From a virus, in the IMG/VR virus record IMGVR_UViG_3300032242_003199, positions 1 to 47,462 of that record: a stretch of 47,462 nt of DNA; one strand, written 5' to 3'. The position numbers and the translations under genes are program-made. A model generated the notes under the pieces. It was not told where the DNA came from. It did no database searches and saw nothing but the letters and a program-made list of their open reading frames with translations. Shown piece after piece: positions 35,883-44,352 of this stretch (position 1 is the first letter of the stretch; every line of letters begins with the position of its first letter).

Positions 35883-38435
35883 ATGTCATATACCATAACA
35901 AGAACAAACGGCTCGACTCTGGTAACCATTCCAGACACTGAAAAGAACACTGCCTACGGGATCACGCTCATAGGGCGGAATTATTCGGGTTATGGTGTTT
36001 TCCTTAACGACAACTTCGTGAGCCTGCTGGAAAACTTTGCCGCAGGCACTCCACCAGCACAACCCATCAGCGGACAGCTTTGGTTCAATTCTGACAATAG
36101 CACACTACAACTGTGGCAAGGCGCCAACTGGAAAGTGCTGTCCTATACCAATGTCAGCGGAACCACTCCACTGTCAAGCACCAGCTCAGTGGGCGATCTA
36201 TGGTGGGATACCACTGCACAACAGCTCAAGGTCTACGGCGGTGTGACCAGTGCCAACGTGGTGTCTACATTGACCACGCTGTACAACGAACTGCAACTGG
36301 CTTCTACGGATCAGGTGCGTGTGGGCGATATCATTTCTACCATCAACATTCCTGCCAGCCTCAACATCACAGTGTCGCAGATCCTGAGCAAGACCAACGT
36401 GTCAGTCAGCACCGGGGTCACTGTGAGCAGTGGCCAAACAGTGCAGTTCACTCGCGGAACCAACTGGAACGTGATTGGCCCTGCATACTCACTGCAACAA
36501 AACGTCACTGGAATTGTTCCTACCAACATTGTTGACACAGTTGGCATCAGCCACACTGTGGGCTTGATATACCAGCAGGGATTTGTTATTGGTGCATTCA
36601 GCCGTGACAACGAGTTCACACCTGGTGCGAACTACACCATTGCTCGACTGCCCAAGATCAAACCAGGCATTACCATCATTGAAGATGCCGCACCACAGTA
36701 TGTGCGCACAGTGTTGGGCAATGTCACTGGATCCGGTGGCACTACTATAATTCCGCTGTCCAGTGTTGCTGGACTACAGATTGGTGATTATATCATCACT
36801 GCCAACGTGGCATACAGTTCTCAGATTGGTATTTCTGCCATCTATCTTGGCAACAGTTCTGTGGCCATCAGCGGCAATACCACAGTGTCTGTGAATGACG
36901 TGGCCACTTTCCAGCGTGGTACCAGCCAAGCACATTTGTTCAACGGCACTGCTACCAATGCACAGCAACTGAACGGCATCACTGCTGATCGCTTTGCTAC
37001 CCTGTCCATAGACCAAACATTCCAGCAAGATGTCACTGTTGCAGGCAACTTGTATGTGGGCAGTGACTTACAGGTATGGGACGACGGCGGCGATTTGAAT
37101 ATTACCAATTCAGCCAATGGTGGAGACTTTAATTTTTACTCCACAGTCACAGGAATCAAACGCCGCACATTCTATATTGAAGGACCAACTGGTCGTGCGC
37201 AAGTGGCATCTGATCCCACAGTACCACTGGGCATTTCTACCAAGCAGTATACAGATGCGGCCAAGAACACTGCGCTCAATGCTATCACAGCCAATGTCAC
37301 AGCACTGGTCAACGGTGCACCTGCCAGCCTTAGAGACTTTGGTAATGTTGCCACAGCAATCACCACACAAGGTTCCACACTCAACACACTGTCAGCGTCT
37401 TATTCATTGCTGGCACCGTTGGCTAGTCCTACTTTCACAGGTGCACCACAAGCACCACAGCCTCCGGTCAATGACAACAGCGGCAACATTGCTACCACAG
37501 CCTATGCACAGGCAGTGATATCTGCACTGCGAGTGCAGAATGCAGCCAACTTGGCATTGATCAATTCAGCAGTGCTGGCTCGTGCCAACATTGCCAGCCC
37601 TGTGTTCCTTGGCGCACCAAAAGCCCCAACACCATCAGCAGTGGACAACAGTGCCAACATTGCTACCACAGCCTATGTGACCAATGCAGTACAGAGCGCG
37701 GCCTACAGCATCAACCAAACCACTGGACTGCTGGCACCGTTGTTGAGTCCTGCATTTGATGGTGTGGCCACTGCTCCTACTGCACCCAACTTGACCTACA
37801 CCATAATCAATGGATTCACATCCAGTTTGAACTTGCCAGTGTCGGGTGGTGACAGTACCATTGCCACAACTGGTTTTGTGGCCAATGCCATTGCTACCAT
37901 GCCCAGCGCAAACTTGATGGCTTATGCTACCAAGGTCAGCCCAGCACTGGAAGGTTCGCCCACTGCACCAACTCCTGCGGCAACGGCTGCGAACACAACC
38001 ATTGCAACCACTGCCTGGGTGGTAAACAACAGCCCTGTGAGGTCTGTAAACGGCAAGAATGGGCAAGTCACACTCACAGTGACAGATATCTCTGGTGCGG
38101 CGCCAATTGCCAGCCCAGCATTCACTGGCTCGCCAAGACTGTCAGTTGATCCCAACCCAGCTGAATACTCAACTTGGATTGCAACCACAGCCTGGGTGGC
38201 CAACATCACCAACCAGCTGGCACCCAAAAACAACCCTATCTTTACTGGTACAGTTACATTGCCTACTCCAGCAGACAACAGCAATGATACCACTGCGGCC
38301 AGCACTGGTTGGGTTACAGCACGTATCAGCCAAGCCAGCGTTCCAAAATGGGGCGGTGCAACCAAGTACGTTTCCAGCCGAGCACCCACATCGGGTGATG
38401 GTGCCAGCGGAGATATTTGGTTCCAGTACCAATAA
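35883..38435 (+). CDS. Tail fibre protein A (850 aa)
   Basis: 850 aa. The N-terminal module ITLIGRNYSGYGVFLNDNFV, LLENFAAGTPPAQPISGQLW, FNSDNSTLQLWQG matches the start of the second fibre gene downstream and fibre-like proteins of marine T4-like phages; it probably attaches the fibre to the baseplate. A beta-rich middle contains IIPLSSVAGLQIGDYII and SQAHLFNGTATNAQQLNG. The C-terminal 330 residues are six tandem units of the form SP-x-F-x-G-x-P-x-A-P-T ... IATTAYV, a common trimeric fibre shaft repeat. The end (SSRAPTSGDGASGDIWFQYQ) is short and may be a capping strand. Host adsorption is the likely role. No chaperone or autoprotease domain is seen, unlike its paralogue. Confidence 0.8.
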   Translation: MSYTITRTNGSTLVTIPDTEKNTAYGITLIGRNYSGYGVFLNDNFVSLLENFAAGTPPAQPISGQLWFNSDNSTLQLWQGANWKVLSYTNVSGTTPLSSTSSVGDLWWDTTAQQLKVYGGVTSANVVSTLTTLYNELQLASTDQVRVGDIISTINIPASLNITVSQILSKTNVSVSTGVTVSSGQTVQFTRGTNWNVIGPAYSLQQNVTGIVPTNIVDTVGISHTVGLIYQQGFVIGAFSRDNEFTPGANYTIARLPKIKPGITIIEDAAPQYVRTVLGNVTGSGGTTIIPLSSVAGLQIGDYIITANVAYSSQIGISAIYLGNSSVAISGNTTVSVNDVATFQRGTSQAHLFNGTATNAQQLNGITADRFATLSIDQTFQQDVTVAGNLYVGSDLQVWDDGGDLNITNSANGGDFNFYSTVTGIKRRTFYIEGPTGRAQVASDPTVPLGISTKQYTDAAKNTALNAITANVTALVNGAPASLRDFGNVATAITTQGSTLNTLSASYSLLAPLASPTFTGAPQAPQPPVNDNSGNIATTAYAQAVISALRVQNAANLALINSAVLARANIASPVFLGAPKAPTPSAVDNSANIATTAYVTNAVQSAAYSINQTTGLLAPLLSPAFDGVATAPTAPNLTYTIINGFTSSLNLPVSGGDSTIATTGFVANAIATMPSANLMAYATKVSPALEGSPTAPTPAATAANTTIATTAWVVNNSPVRSVNGKNGQVTLTVTDISGAAPIASPAFTGSPRLSVDPNPAEYSTWIATTAWVANITNQLAPKNNPIFTGTVTLPTPADNSNDTTAASTGWVTARISQASVPKWGGATKYVSSRAPTSGDGASGDIWFQYQ
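37425..38330 (+). repeat. Tail fibre shaft repeats
   Basis: Six protein-level repeats of about 30-60 residues: SPTFTGAPQAP, SPVFLGAPKAP, SPAFDGVATAP, SPALEGSPTAP, SPAFTGSPRLS and NPIFTGTVTLP. Most are followed by an IATTAYV/IATTAWV segment. The DNA copies are diverged, so recent expansion is unlikely. Confidence 0.75.
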
Positions 38436-38441
38436 AAGCAT

Positions 38442-38453
38442 GGATAAATATAT
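38442..38453 (+). promoter_or_regulatory. Putative late promoter before the second fibre gene
   Basis: GGATAAATATAT lies 22 bases before the ATG of fibre B and matches the box at 6071 over its first ten bases. It occupies most of the 37-base gap between the two fibre genes. It would give fibre B its own late transcript. Confidence 0.6.
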
Positions 38454-38472
38454 TGAATCGGAGTCCAAATAA

Positions 38473-41025
38473 ATGGCGTATAACATAGTAAAATCAAACA
38501 ACACCCCATTGGTAACAATCAATGACGGTCAGACGAACAACACCGCCACAAGTATCACGCTTGTGGGCAAGAACTTTGCTGGTTACGGCACGTTCCTAAA
38601 CGAAAACTTCGTGCAGTTGTTGGAAAATTTCGCGGCAGCTACTACGCCAGCCAACCCAATGGTTGGTCAGCTTTGGTACCAAACTTCTACCAACTTGCTA
38701 CAGGTCTACAACGGCAACGTGTGGAAATCAATTTCGGGCGCACAGAGCCTGGCAGACGCACCCACTTACAAAGTGGCCGGCGACTTGTGGTTTGACTCTG
38801 TCAACCAACAGTTGAAAGTGTGGTCAGGTTCGGCCTGGATTGTTATTGGCCCGTCATTTACCAGCACAACTGGACAGTCCGGTGCTGTGGCTGACACCAT
38901 CATTGACTCCGCACAGTACAGCCACGTGGTGGTCAAGTTCTTTGTACAGAACCAATTGGTTGCTGTGCTCAACAAAGACGCCACATTCCAGCCAGCAACT
39001 ACCATTCCTGGCTTTCCATCCATCCAGCCTGGTTTCAACCTAGCACAAGGCACCAGTGTTCCGCTGGTGTTCTACAACACAGCCAACAATGCTTCTTATC
39101 TGGGATCTATTCCTGCCAGCCAGTACTTGACAGTGAACAACGCTGAACTTGGCGCACAGTTGAAGATCAAGTCCAATGACGGTGTGTTGCTCACAGACGG
39201 CACAGGCACACAGGACAACTTCCAGCTCAGCATCAACAACAACAACGTTCAGTTACAGAGCTTGATTCGCGGTTATGGTTTCATCATCAGCACACTGCCA
39301 GACAACGCAGGTGGTGCGCAACAAACAGTGCTCAAGGTCGACCAAACAACTGGTTTGATCACTGTGCTGAACGATCCAACTGATCCAGAAGGTGTTGCAA
39401 CCAAGAACTATGTGGACAACAGAGACAATGCCACTCGTAGCATGTTGCAGAGCAACGTGGCCAGTATCTATTCCAATATTTCACAGAACCTATTCAGCAA
39501 CCTGTTGGTCAGCACCACAGGTTACACCAGCACATACGGCAACGTTCGACAGCTACAGTCTGACCTAGGCTACAACACTTCAGTTGGCGGTGTGCTACAA
39601 TCAACACCTATTGCCAACTATCAAGCCATCATTGCTGGCGGTGGCACTTTTGCATCCAACATCACCAACTTGTGGAGCAACGTGGCCACATTCTATACCA
39701 ACACCCTGGGCGGCTTTGGCAAGACCGGCGCAGGTGGCGATGTCAACTCCAGCATCTATGCCAACGTGGTTTCCCTACAGGGTCGCACGTCAAACATGGA
39801 AAACAACAAGCTGGAGCGTTCAGGATCACTCAGCATCACTGGCACACTGGCTCCGGACACCGGCAGCAGGTATGGACTTGGTGCCACAGGCAAGACCTTT
39901 GCCAACATCTGGGTTGACACAGTTATCACTTCAGGCTCAATCTTGAACCTGCAGACCATCAACGGCACAGGCTCCACACGTGGCAAGTTTGATCCAATGC
40001 AACTGATCTGCAACCCACTGACGATCACAGGCAACATCATATTCAACGACAACGTGAACGGCAACCCAACTTCCAACGTGGCCTTGGGCATTGCAGGTCC
40101 TTTGCGTGTGTCAGGCACATTGAGCCACACAGTTGATATCGTTCCTGTGGCTAACGAAGTATCTAATCTAGGCAGCAGTGCCAGCTTGCGCTACAACAGC
40201 GTGTATGCCAAAACCATCAACTGCTCGGCATTGAACCTTAGTGGATCAACACAGTCCAGTTCTGCCGCTTCATTTGGTGCGTTGACAGTTACAGGTGATC
40301 TGACTCCAGGCACTGACCTAACCTACAACATTGGTACCAATACTCCTGCCAACCTGCGTTGGAAAACAGTGTTTGCCACGGCACTGACCAGTGACAACGG
40401 CGTGAGCATTGGATCAAATGGTATTCGTTTGAACACCAGTGCCGCACAAGACATCGGCGCAAGCGCCAATCCGTTTGCCACGATCTACGCGGGACAGTTC
40501 ACAGGCACCACATTCTACACCAGCACCAGCAAGCTGGGTGTACAAAGCGGAGCAAGTCCAAACCTAGCAGATGCTACCAACCCATTTGTCAACGGCTACA
40601 TCACTACCATGTACGGCACAGCCACAGCAGCCAAGTATTCGGACTTGGCAGAACGCTATCATGCTGATGCTGTGTATGCTCCTGGCACTGTGGTGCGCAT
40701 TGGTGGTGTGAACGAAGTCACACAAGAAAACGAAGCGGCCAGTGACAATGTGTTTGGTGTTGTTTCATCCGCACCAGCGCACCTCATGAATGAAGCCGCA
40801 GGCGACAACAGCACTCATCCACCTATTGCACTGAGCGGACGTGTTCCAGTACTGGTGATCGGCGCAGCCAAGAAAGGCGATAGACTGGTCAGTGCTGGCA
40901 ACGGCTATGCTCGTGTGGTCAACCTACACGAAGCCACAGCATCAAACGTTTTGGGTCGTGTGCTGGCAGATAAGTACACAGAAGAAGTGGCACTGGTTGA
41001 AGCAGTGGTCACCGCAAGGATCTAA
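38473..41025 (+). CDS. Tail fibre protein B with C-terminal self-processing-like domain (850 aa)
   Basis: 850 aa, exactly as long as fibre A. The first 120 residues are clearly paralogous (ITLVGKNFAGYGTFLNENFV, LLENFAAATTPANPMVGQLW). The middle has a KIKSNDGVLLTDGTGTQDNF strand region and GSRYGLGATGKTFANIWVDT units typical of fibre tips. The last 130 residues read KYSDLAERYHADAVYAPGTV, EVTQENEAASDNVFGVVSSA, PPIALSGRVPVLVIGAAKKG and YARVVNLHEATASN. This resembles the intramolecular chaperone / peptidase G2-like endings found on phage fibres, which trimerise the fibre and may cleave themselves off; I cannot confirm a catalytic site. A CGGAG ribosome binding site precedes the ATG. Confidence 0.8.
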   Translation: MAYNIVKSNNTPLVTINDGQTNNTATSITLVGKNFAGYGTFLNENFVQLLENFAAATTPANPMVGQLWYQTSTNLLQVYNGNVWKSISGAQSLADAPTYKVAGDLWFDSVNQQLKVWSGSAWIVIGPSFTSTTGQSGAVADTIIDSAQYSHVVVKFFVQNQLVAVLNKDATFQPATTIPGFPSIQPGFNLAQGTSVPLVFYNTANNASYLGSIPASQYLTVNNAELGAQLKIKSNDGVLLTDGTGTQDNFQLSINNNNVQLQSLIRGYGFIISTLPDNAGGAQQTVLKVDQTTGLITVLNDPTDPEGVATKNYVDNRDNATRSMLQSNVASIYSNISQNLFSNLLVSTTGYTSTYGNVRQLQSDLGYNTSVGGVLQSTPIANYQAIIAGGGTFASNITNLWSNVATFYTNTLGGFGKTGAGGDVNSSIYANVVSLQGRTSNMENNKLERSGSLSITGTLAPDTGSRYGLGATGKTFANIWVDTVITSGSILNLQTINGTGSTRGKFDPMQLICNPLTITGNIIFNDNVNGNPTSNVALGIAGPLRVSGTLSHTVDIVPVANEVSNLGSSASLRYNSVYAKTINCSALNLSGSTQSSSAASFGALTVTGDLTPGTDLTYNIGTNTPANLRWKTVFATALTSDNGVSIGSNGIRLNTSAAQDIGASANPFATIYAGQFTGTTFYTSTSKLGVQSGASPNLADATNPFVNGYITTMYGTATAAKYSDLAERYHADAVYAPGTVVRIGGVNEVTQENEAASDNVFGVVSSAPAHLMNEAAGDNSTHPPIALSGRVPVLVIGAAKKGDRLVSAGNGYARVVNLHEATASNVLGRVLADKYTEEVALVEAVVTARI

Positions 41026-41027
41026 AA

Positions 41028-42098
41028 ATGGCAAATTCTACTTATGCTTTTCAGAGCCCAATTGAAGCTCAACAGTACAACAACCTAGTGTGGGGTAGCG
41101 ATGCAGGTGGTGGCTTGGTCACAACCAGCAACAACCTCAACATGATTTGGGGCCCTGGGTATGGTGCCAAAGGTATCAACCAAGGCATGAGTTCGCTCAC
41201 TAATACCAACACAAATAATGCTGGTACTGGTCAAGTGACTGTGGGCCAAAACGTGATCAGCTACAACAACACCACAGGCAGTTTGAATCAAGTGGCTGCT
41301 GGCGGAGTGGTTACTTCGCAACAGTGGATTGGATTGATTTCCGCAGTCAACAGCCTCATGTCATACCAAGGCAAAGCTGCCTATAGTTTGAGCACATTTC
41401 CTGGCATACAACAGAAGATTTCTGCATACGAACAGATACAGACCTATCTAAACTCTGGTGCTTCGGGCATGGGCACAGGTGGCGCACCTGTGGCACAGTC
41501 CTTGAGTGGACAGACACAAGCAGTGACATGGACAGCACCAGCTGATCTTACCACACGCACTCTCACAGCAACCACATCATTGCAATGGCCCACAGGAGAT
41601 GACGCACGTTGGTTCTTCAACGCAGGCGGTTATATACAGATCAGCGTGGCTGGCAAAGGCTCAGTTGATGCTCGTTCAGCAGCCGTTGCCAATATGTTGA
41701 ACAATGTGGGATATACTGCAATTCGTGCCAATGATTCAGGTGGCACCATGTACACAGGCGGTACAGGTTACTGGAACACAGTCCTTGGCCAAGCGGCACA
41801 GGTCTATAACAAGAACACAGGACTGGGTGTGTACACTGGATCCTATGTGGCAGTGAGCCTGACGTTGGATTCAACTGGTTCGGCAGGAACTCGCAACGGT
41901 GCCAACGGCAATCGACTGAACATCACAGTGTATATTGAATCACACACAGCCAGTGCTTTTGCTGCCACAGATGCCATTTCAGCTGAGCTGGACATAACCT
42001 GGCAGGTGTTTGATCCCGCAGCCAGTGGTTCCTACACCAACGTAACCAAGACTTGGCAAAGCCCAACAGTCAACGCTGCCACCTACTCAACCACATAA
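41028..42098 (+). CDS. Virion structural / fibre-tip-like protein
   Basis: 356 aa, starting 2 bases after fibre B. The first half is Gln/Asn/Ser/Gly-rich with a short helix around QQWIGLISAVNSLMSYQGKA. The second half contains GDDARWFFNAGGYIQISVAG, then YTGGTGYWNTVLGQAAQVY and LDITWQVFD. I recall DARWFFNAGG-type sequences in structural proteins of several large phages, without an established function. Asn-rich NGANGNRLNITVYIESHTAS near the end suggests an exposed beta-sandwich. No enzyme motif, signal or membrane segment. The position after the fibre genes suggests a fibre accessory or head-decoration protein. Confidence 0.65.
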   Translation: MANSTYAFQSPIEAQQYNNLVWGSDAGGGLVTTSNNLNMIWGPGYGAKGINQGMSSLTNTNTNNAGTGQVTVGQNVISYNNTTGSLNQVAAGGVVTSQQWIGLISAVNSLMSYQGKAAYSLSTFPGIQQKISAYEQIQTYLNSGASGMGTGGAPVAQSLSGQTQAVTWTAPADLTTRTLTATTSLQWPTGDDARWFFNAGGYIQISVAGKGSVDARSAAVANMLNNVGYTAIRANDSGGTMYTGGTGYWNTVLGQAAQVYNKNTGLGVYTGSYVAVSLTLDSTGSAGTRNGANGNRLNITVYIESHTASAFAATDAISAELDITWQVFDPAASGSYTNVTKTWQSPTVNAATYSTT

Positions 42099-42134
42099 TA
42101 ATCTGGACCCTGCAGGTACAAAATAAGTACTTGC

Positions 42135-42446
42135 ATGAGTTTGCAATCTTTATCTGACCGTGTGCGTCAGGCCACCGATTATCAATGCAACAAAAAAATA
42201 TTGCGCGAGCAGATACAAGCGGATCTGCTGATTCCCCACGGTGATGGTCTTTTTGAAGTATCTGTTGAGCTGATTGCCTTTCTGGCCACATGGGACCAGG
42301 ACACAATCTATCTCGAAGACCACTACGGAAATCCTGTTGAATGCAATCGAGTGGCTCTGCTTGAATCTTGCAAACAACAATACCAACGGGTAATGAATAG
42401 GTGGCATGTTCAGCATGAGCAACTACGTCAAATCCGAAAAATCTAA
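42135..42446 (+). CDS. Small hypothetical protein opening the modification cassette
   Basis: 103 aa, function unknown. It begins MSLQSLSDRVRQATDYQCNK and contains ILREQIQADLLIPHGDGLFE, then ELIAFLATWDQDTIYLEDHY. The end is a basic helix (YQRVMNRWHVQHEQLRQIRK). Mostly helical, soluble, one Cys in each half. Proteins of this shape occur in other T4-like phages as conserved hypotheticals (recalled). Its last 41 bases overlap the next gene, implying coupled translation. The upstream ribosome binding site is weak. It begins the chain of small genes after the structural block, so it may belong functionally with them. Confidence 0.65.
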   Translation: MSLQSLSDRVRQATDYQCNKKILREQIQADLLIPHGDGLFEVSVELIAFLATWDQDTIYLEDHYGNPVECNRVALLESCKQQYQRVMNRWHVQHEQLRQIRKI

Positions 42447-43182
42447 GGGTGTGCTGGCCTTTGCCAACAACACTCCTACCACAGACTACGAAAGCATTGG
42501 CGCTCGTACGCTAGAGCTGGCCGGGCAAAGCCTAGGTCTTCCGACCAAACTCATAACTGGCCAACAGCAAGCAGACTGGCACAACATGCGCCGTGATGTG
42601 GACACCTTGCAACCAGTGGCCTGGAACAATCACAGTCGCTGGCAATGCTACGAACTCACGCCGTGGGATCAAACTTTGGTCATTGATATTGATCTGTTGG
42701 TCATGACTGATAGACTATTGAGACTTTTTGATCACCTACAGGACTATCAACTGTGCCATCACAACACCACCCTGTTCACGCAGGACGCAGTGAGCTTTGC
42801 TCCAGTCTGGGCCACAGTGTTTGCATTTGAGAAAACACCTGCAGCCAAGGACTTTTTTGAATTGGTAGGACGCATACAGCGAAACTGGAACTATTATCGC
42901 ATGTTATTTGGCATCGTGCAGATAGAATTCCGCAACGACTATGCATTTGCCATGGCAGAGATAATACTGGGCGGACACACACGCACCCAGCAATCTCGCA
43001 TGCCCTGGGGCATAACCACAGTTGATGCGCCAGTTGATAACATTGAGTGGGTCAACGACTGGCTGGTGGTTCGCACAGCAGACACAGCCAGAGTGCTGCC
43101 ACGCTGTGACCTGCATGTGATGAGCAAGGCATGGTTGCAAACACCTGCACTGGATGTGCTGATACAAGGAGTTCCGGTATGA
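42406..43182 (+). CDS. Glycosyltransferase-like protein A (GT-A-type acidic motif)
   Basis: 258 aa; the start at 42406 has an AGGTGG site, and ATG 42415 is an alternative. KGVLAFANNTPTTDYESIGA opens the fold. YELTPWDQTLVIDIDLLVMT carries a D-x-D (94-96) following a hydrophobic strand, as in GT-A nucleotide-sugar enzymes. WATVFAFEKTPAAKDFFELV and RNDYAFAMAEIILGG follow; an ND...FA.A pair is also common in such proteins. It is paralogous to the next gene: same order and spacing of (Y/F)-(E/D)-L-(T/S)-P, the acidic triplet and ND-x2-FA-x-A. Donor and acceptor are unknown. A glycosyltransferase-like fold is likely; activity is not shown. Overlaps the next gene by ATGA. Confidence 0.55.
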   Translation: MFSMSNYVKSEKSKGVLAFANNTPTTDYESIGARTLELAGQSLGLPTKLITGQQQADWHNMRRDVDTLQPVAWNNHSRWQCYELTPWDQTLVIDIDLLVMTDRLLRLFDHLQDYQLCHHNTTLFTQDAVSFAPVWATVFAFEKTPAAKDFFELVGRIQRNWNYYRMLFGIVQIEFRNDYAFAMAEIILGGHTRTQQSRMPWGITTVDAPVDNIEWVNDWLVVRTADTARVLPRCDLHVMSKAWLQTPALDVLIQGVPV

Positions 43183-43997
43183 GAGGTTTCCTTTGCCTGG
43201 CACAAAACAACAGCACCACTGACTATGTGCGCTTGGCCTACTTGCAACGCATGAGCTGCCGACTGGTCAGTGATCTGCCCTATACCTTGGTAACTGATGC
43301 AGCCAGTCATGCCAGCATGAGCAGTCACACACGAGACATGTTTGACAACATCATCGTGCTACAAGAGGACCATGCCCGGGATCAAGAGTGGAAACAGATG
43401 AACGACTGGCAGTTGTTTGATCTCAGTCCTTACAAACAGACCATAAAGATGGAAGCAGATCTCCTGCTCACACAGCCCATAGACCATTGGTGGCGTATGT
43501 TGGAAAAACGTGATGTGGTGATCAGCTCTGGATGCCGAGACTTTCGCGGTGATCCAGCTACCAACAGACTGTACAGGAAAACCTTTGATCTAAACTTGTT
43601 GCCTGACATATACACAGGACTCATGTACTGGCGTTTTAGCGAAACTGCTGGCGAGTTTTTCCAACTGTGCAGATCCGTTTATGCCAACTGGCATTTGATA
43701 AAACAACAACTGTCACAGTGTGACGACCCTGGCAGCAACGACATGGTGTTTGCAGTGGCCGCAATGATATTTGGCCAAGAGCAAGTGACCATACCCGGTG
43801 CTGACTTCTTTAACTTTGCACACATGAAACCAGCTATCAATGGCCTGTCCAGGCCCTGGCATAGAGAAATGAGCATTGAGTTGGATCCACCTCGCATGCG
43901 ACTGAATGGATTTGAACAATGGTATCCAGTACACTACTATGAAAAAGAATGGGCAACAGATGACATCATTGAACGATACCGAAGATCATTGGCCTGA
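43179..43997 (+). CDS. Glycosyltransferase-like protein B (paralogue of A)
   Basis: 272 aa from ATG 43179, coupled to the previous stop (ATGA). RGFLCLAQNNSTTDYVRLAY mirrors the start of protein A. LFDLSPYKQTIKMEADLLLT places E-A-D (92-94) where A has D-I-D, so the first metal-binding acid is Glu. DIYTGLMYWRFSETAGEFFQ and SNDMVFAVAAMIFGQ match the later segments of A, with closer resemblance to true glycosyltransferases in the substrate region. It probably arose by tandem duplication and divergence. The pair may act sequentially or as a heterodimer; this is inference. No membrane segment. Confidence 0.6.
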   Translation: MRGFLCLAQNNSTTDYVRLAYLQRMSCRLVSDLPYTLVTDAASHASMSSHTRDMFDNIIVLQEDHARDQEWKQMNDWQLFDLSPYKQTIKMEADLLLTQPIDHWWRMLEKRDVVISSGCRDFRGDPATNRLYRKTFDLNLLPDIYTGLMYWRFSETAGEFFQLCRSVYANWHLIKQQLSQCDDPGSNDMVFAVAAMIFGQEQVTIPGADFFNFAHMKPAINGLSRPWHREMSIELDPPRMRLNGFEQWYPVHYYEKEWATDDIIERYRRSLA

Positions 43998-44352
43998 ACT
44001 GGGCAAGGCCCTGGAATGGTTATGGCAACAGCAACAGCAGGCCGTGCCAGTGACCACTGAGTGGCGTGTGTACCATGTGGGCGGAGTTCCCACCGGGTGC
44101 TATGCAGGACCCAATTGGCCTGAAGGTGAATGGCTGGCCATACCAGAAAAACAAGCATTGGAATGCACTCCGGTCACACACAGGATCATTGACAATCGTC
44201 TGATCAATGTTGACAACCAGAGGCAAGGCATGTTACAATTAGTAGAATCGGAATCGGGTGAATATGTCACTACAGAATACATGAGCCTGATACTAGAACC
44301 CGGAGAGACATATGAGCGTACAAAAAACTATACTAGACATAGCGGACCTTGA
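43960..44352 (+). CDS. Small hypothetical protein in the modification cassette
   Basis: 130 aa if started at ATG 43960 (an in-frame ATG at 43939 is an alternative; neither has a strong ribosome binding site). It overlaps the end of protein B by 38 bases and the next gene by 41. The sequence begins MTSLNDTEDHWPELGKALEW, then a run of Gln residues, then WRVYHVGGVPTGCYAGPNWP and GEWLAIPEKQALECTPVTHR. The end is acidic, then YERTKNYTRHSGP. No family recognised. The heavy overlap on both sides argues it is translated together with the two flanking glycosyltransferase-like genes and may be a partner of one of them. Confidence 0.6.
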   Translation: MTSLNDTEDHWPELGKALEWLWQQQQQAVPVTTEWRVYHVGGVPTGCYAGPNWPEGEWLAIPEKQALECTPVTHRIIDNRLINVDNQRQGMLQLVESESGEYVTTEYMSLILEPGETYERTKNYTRHSGP

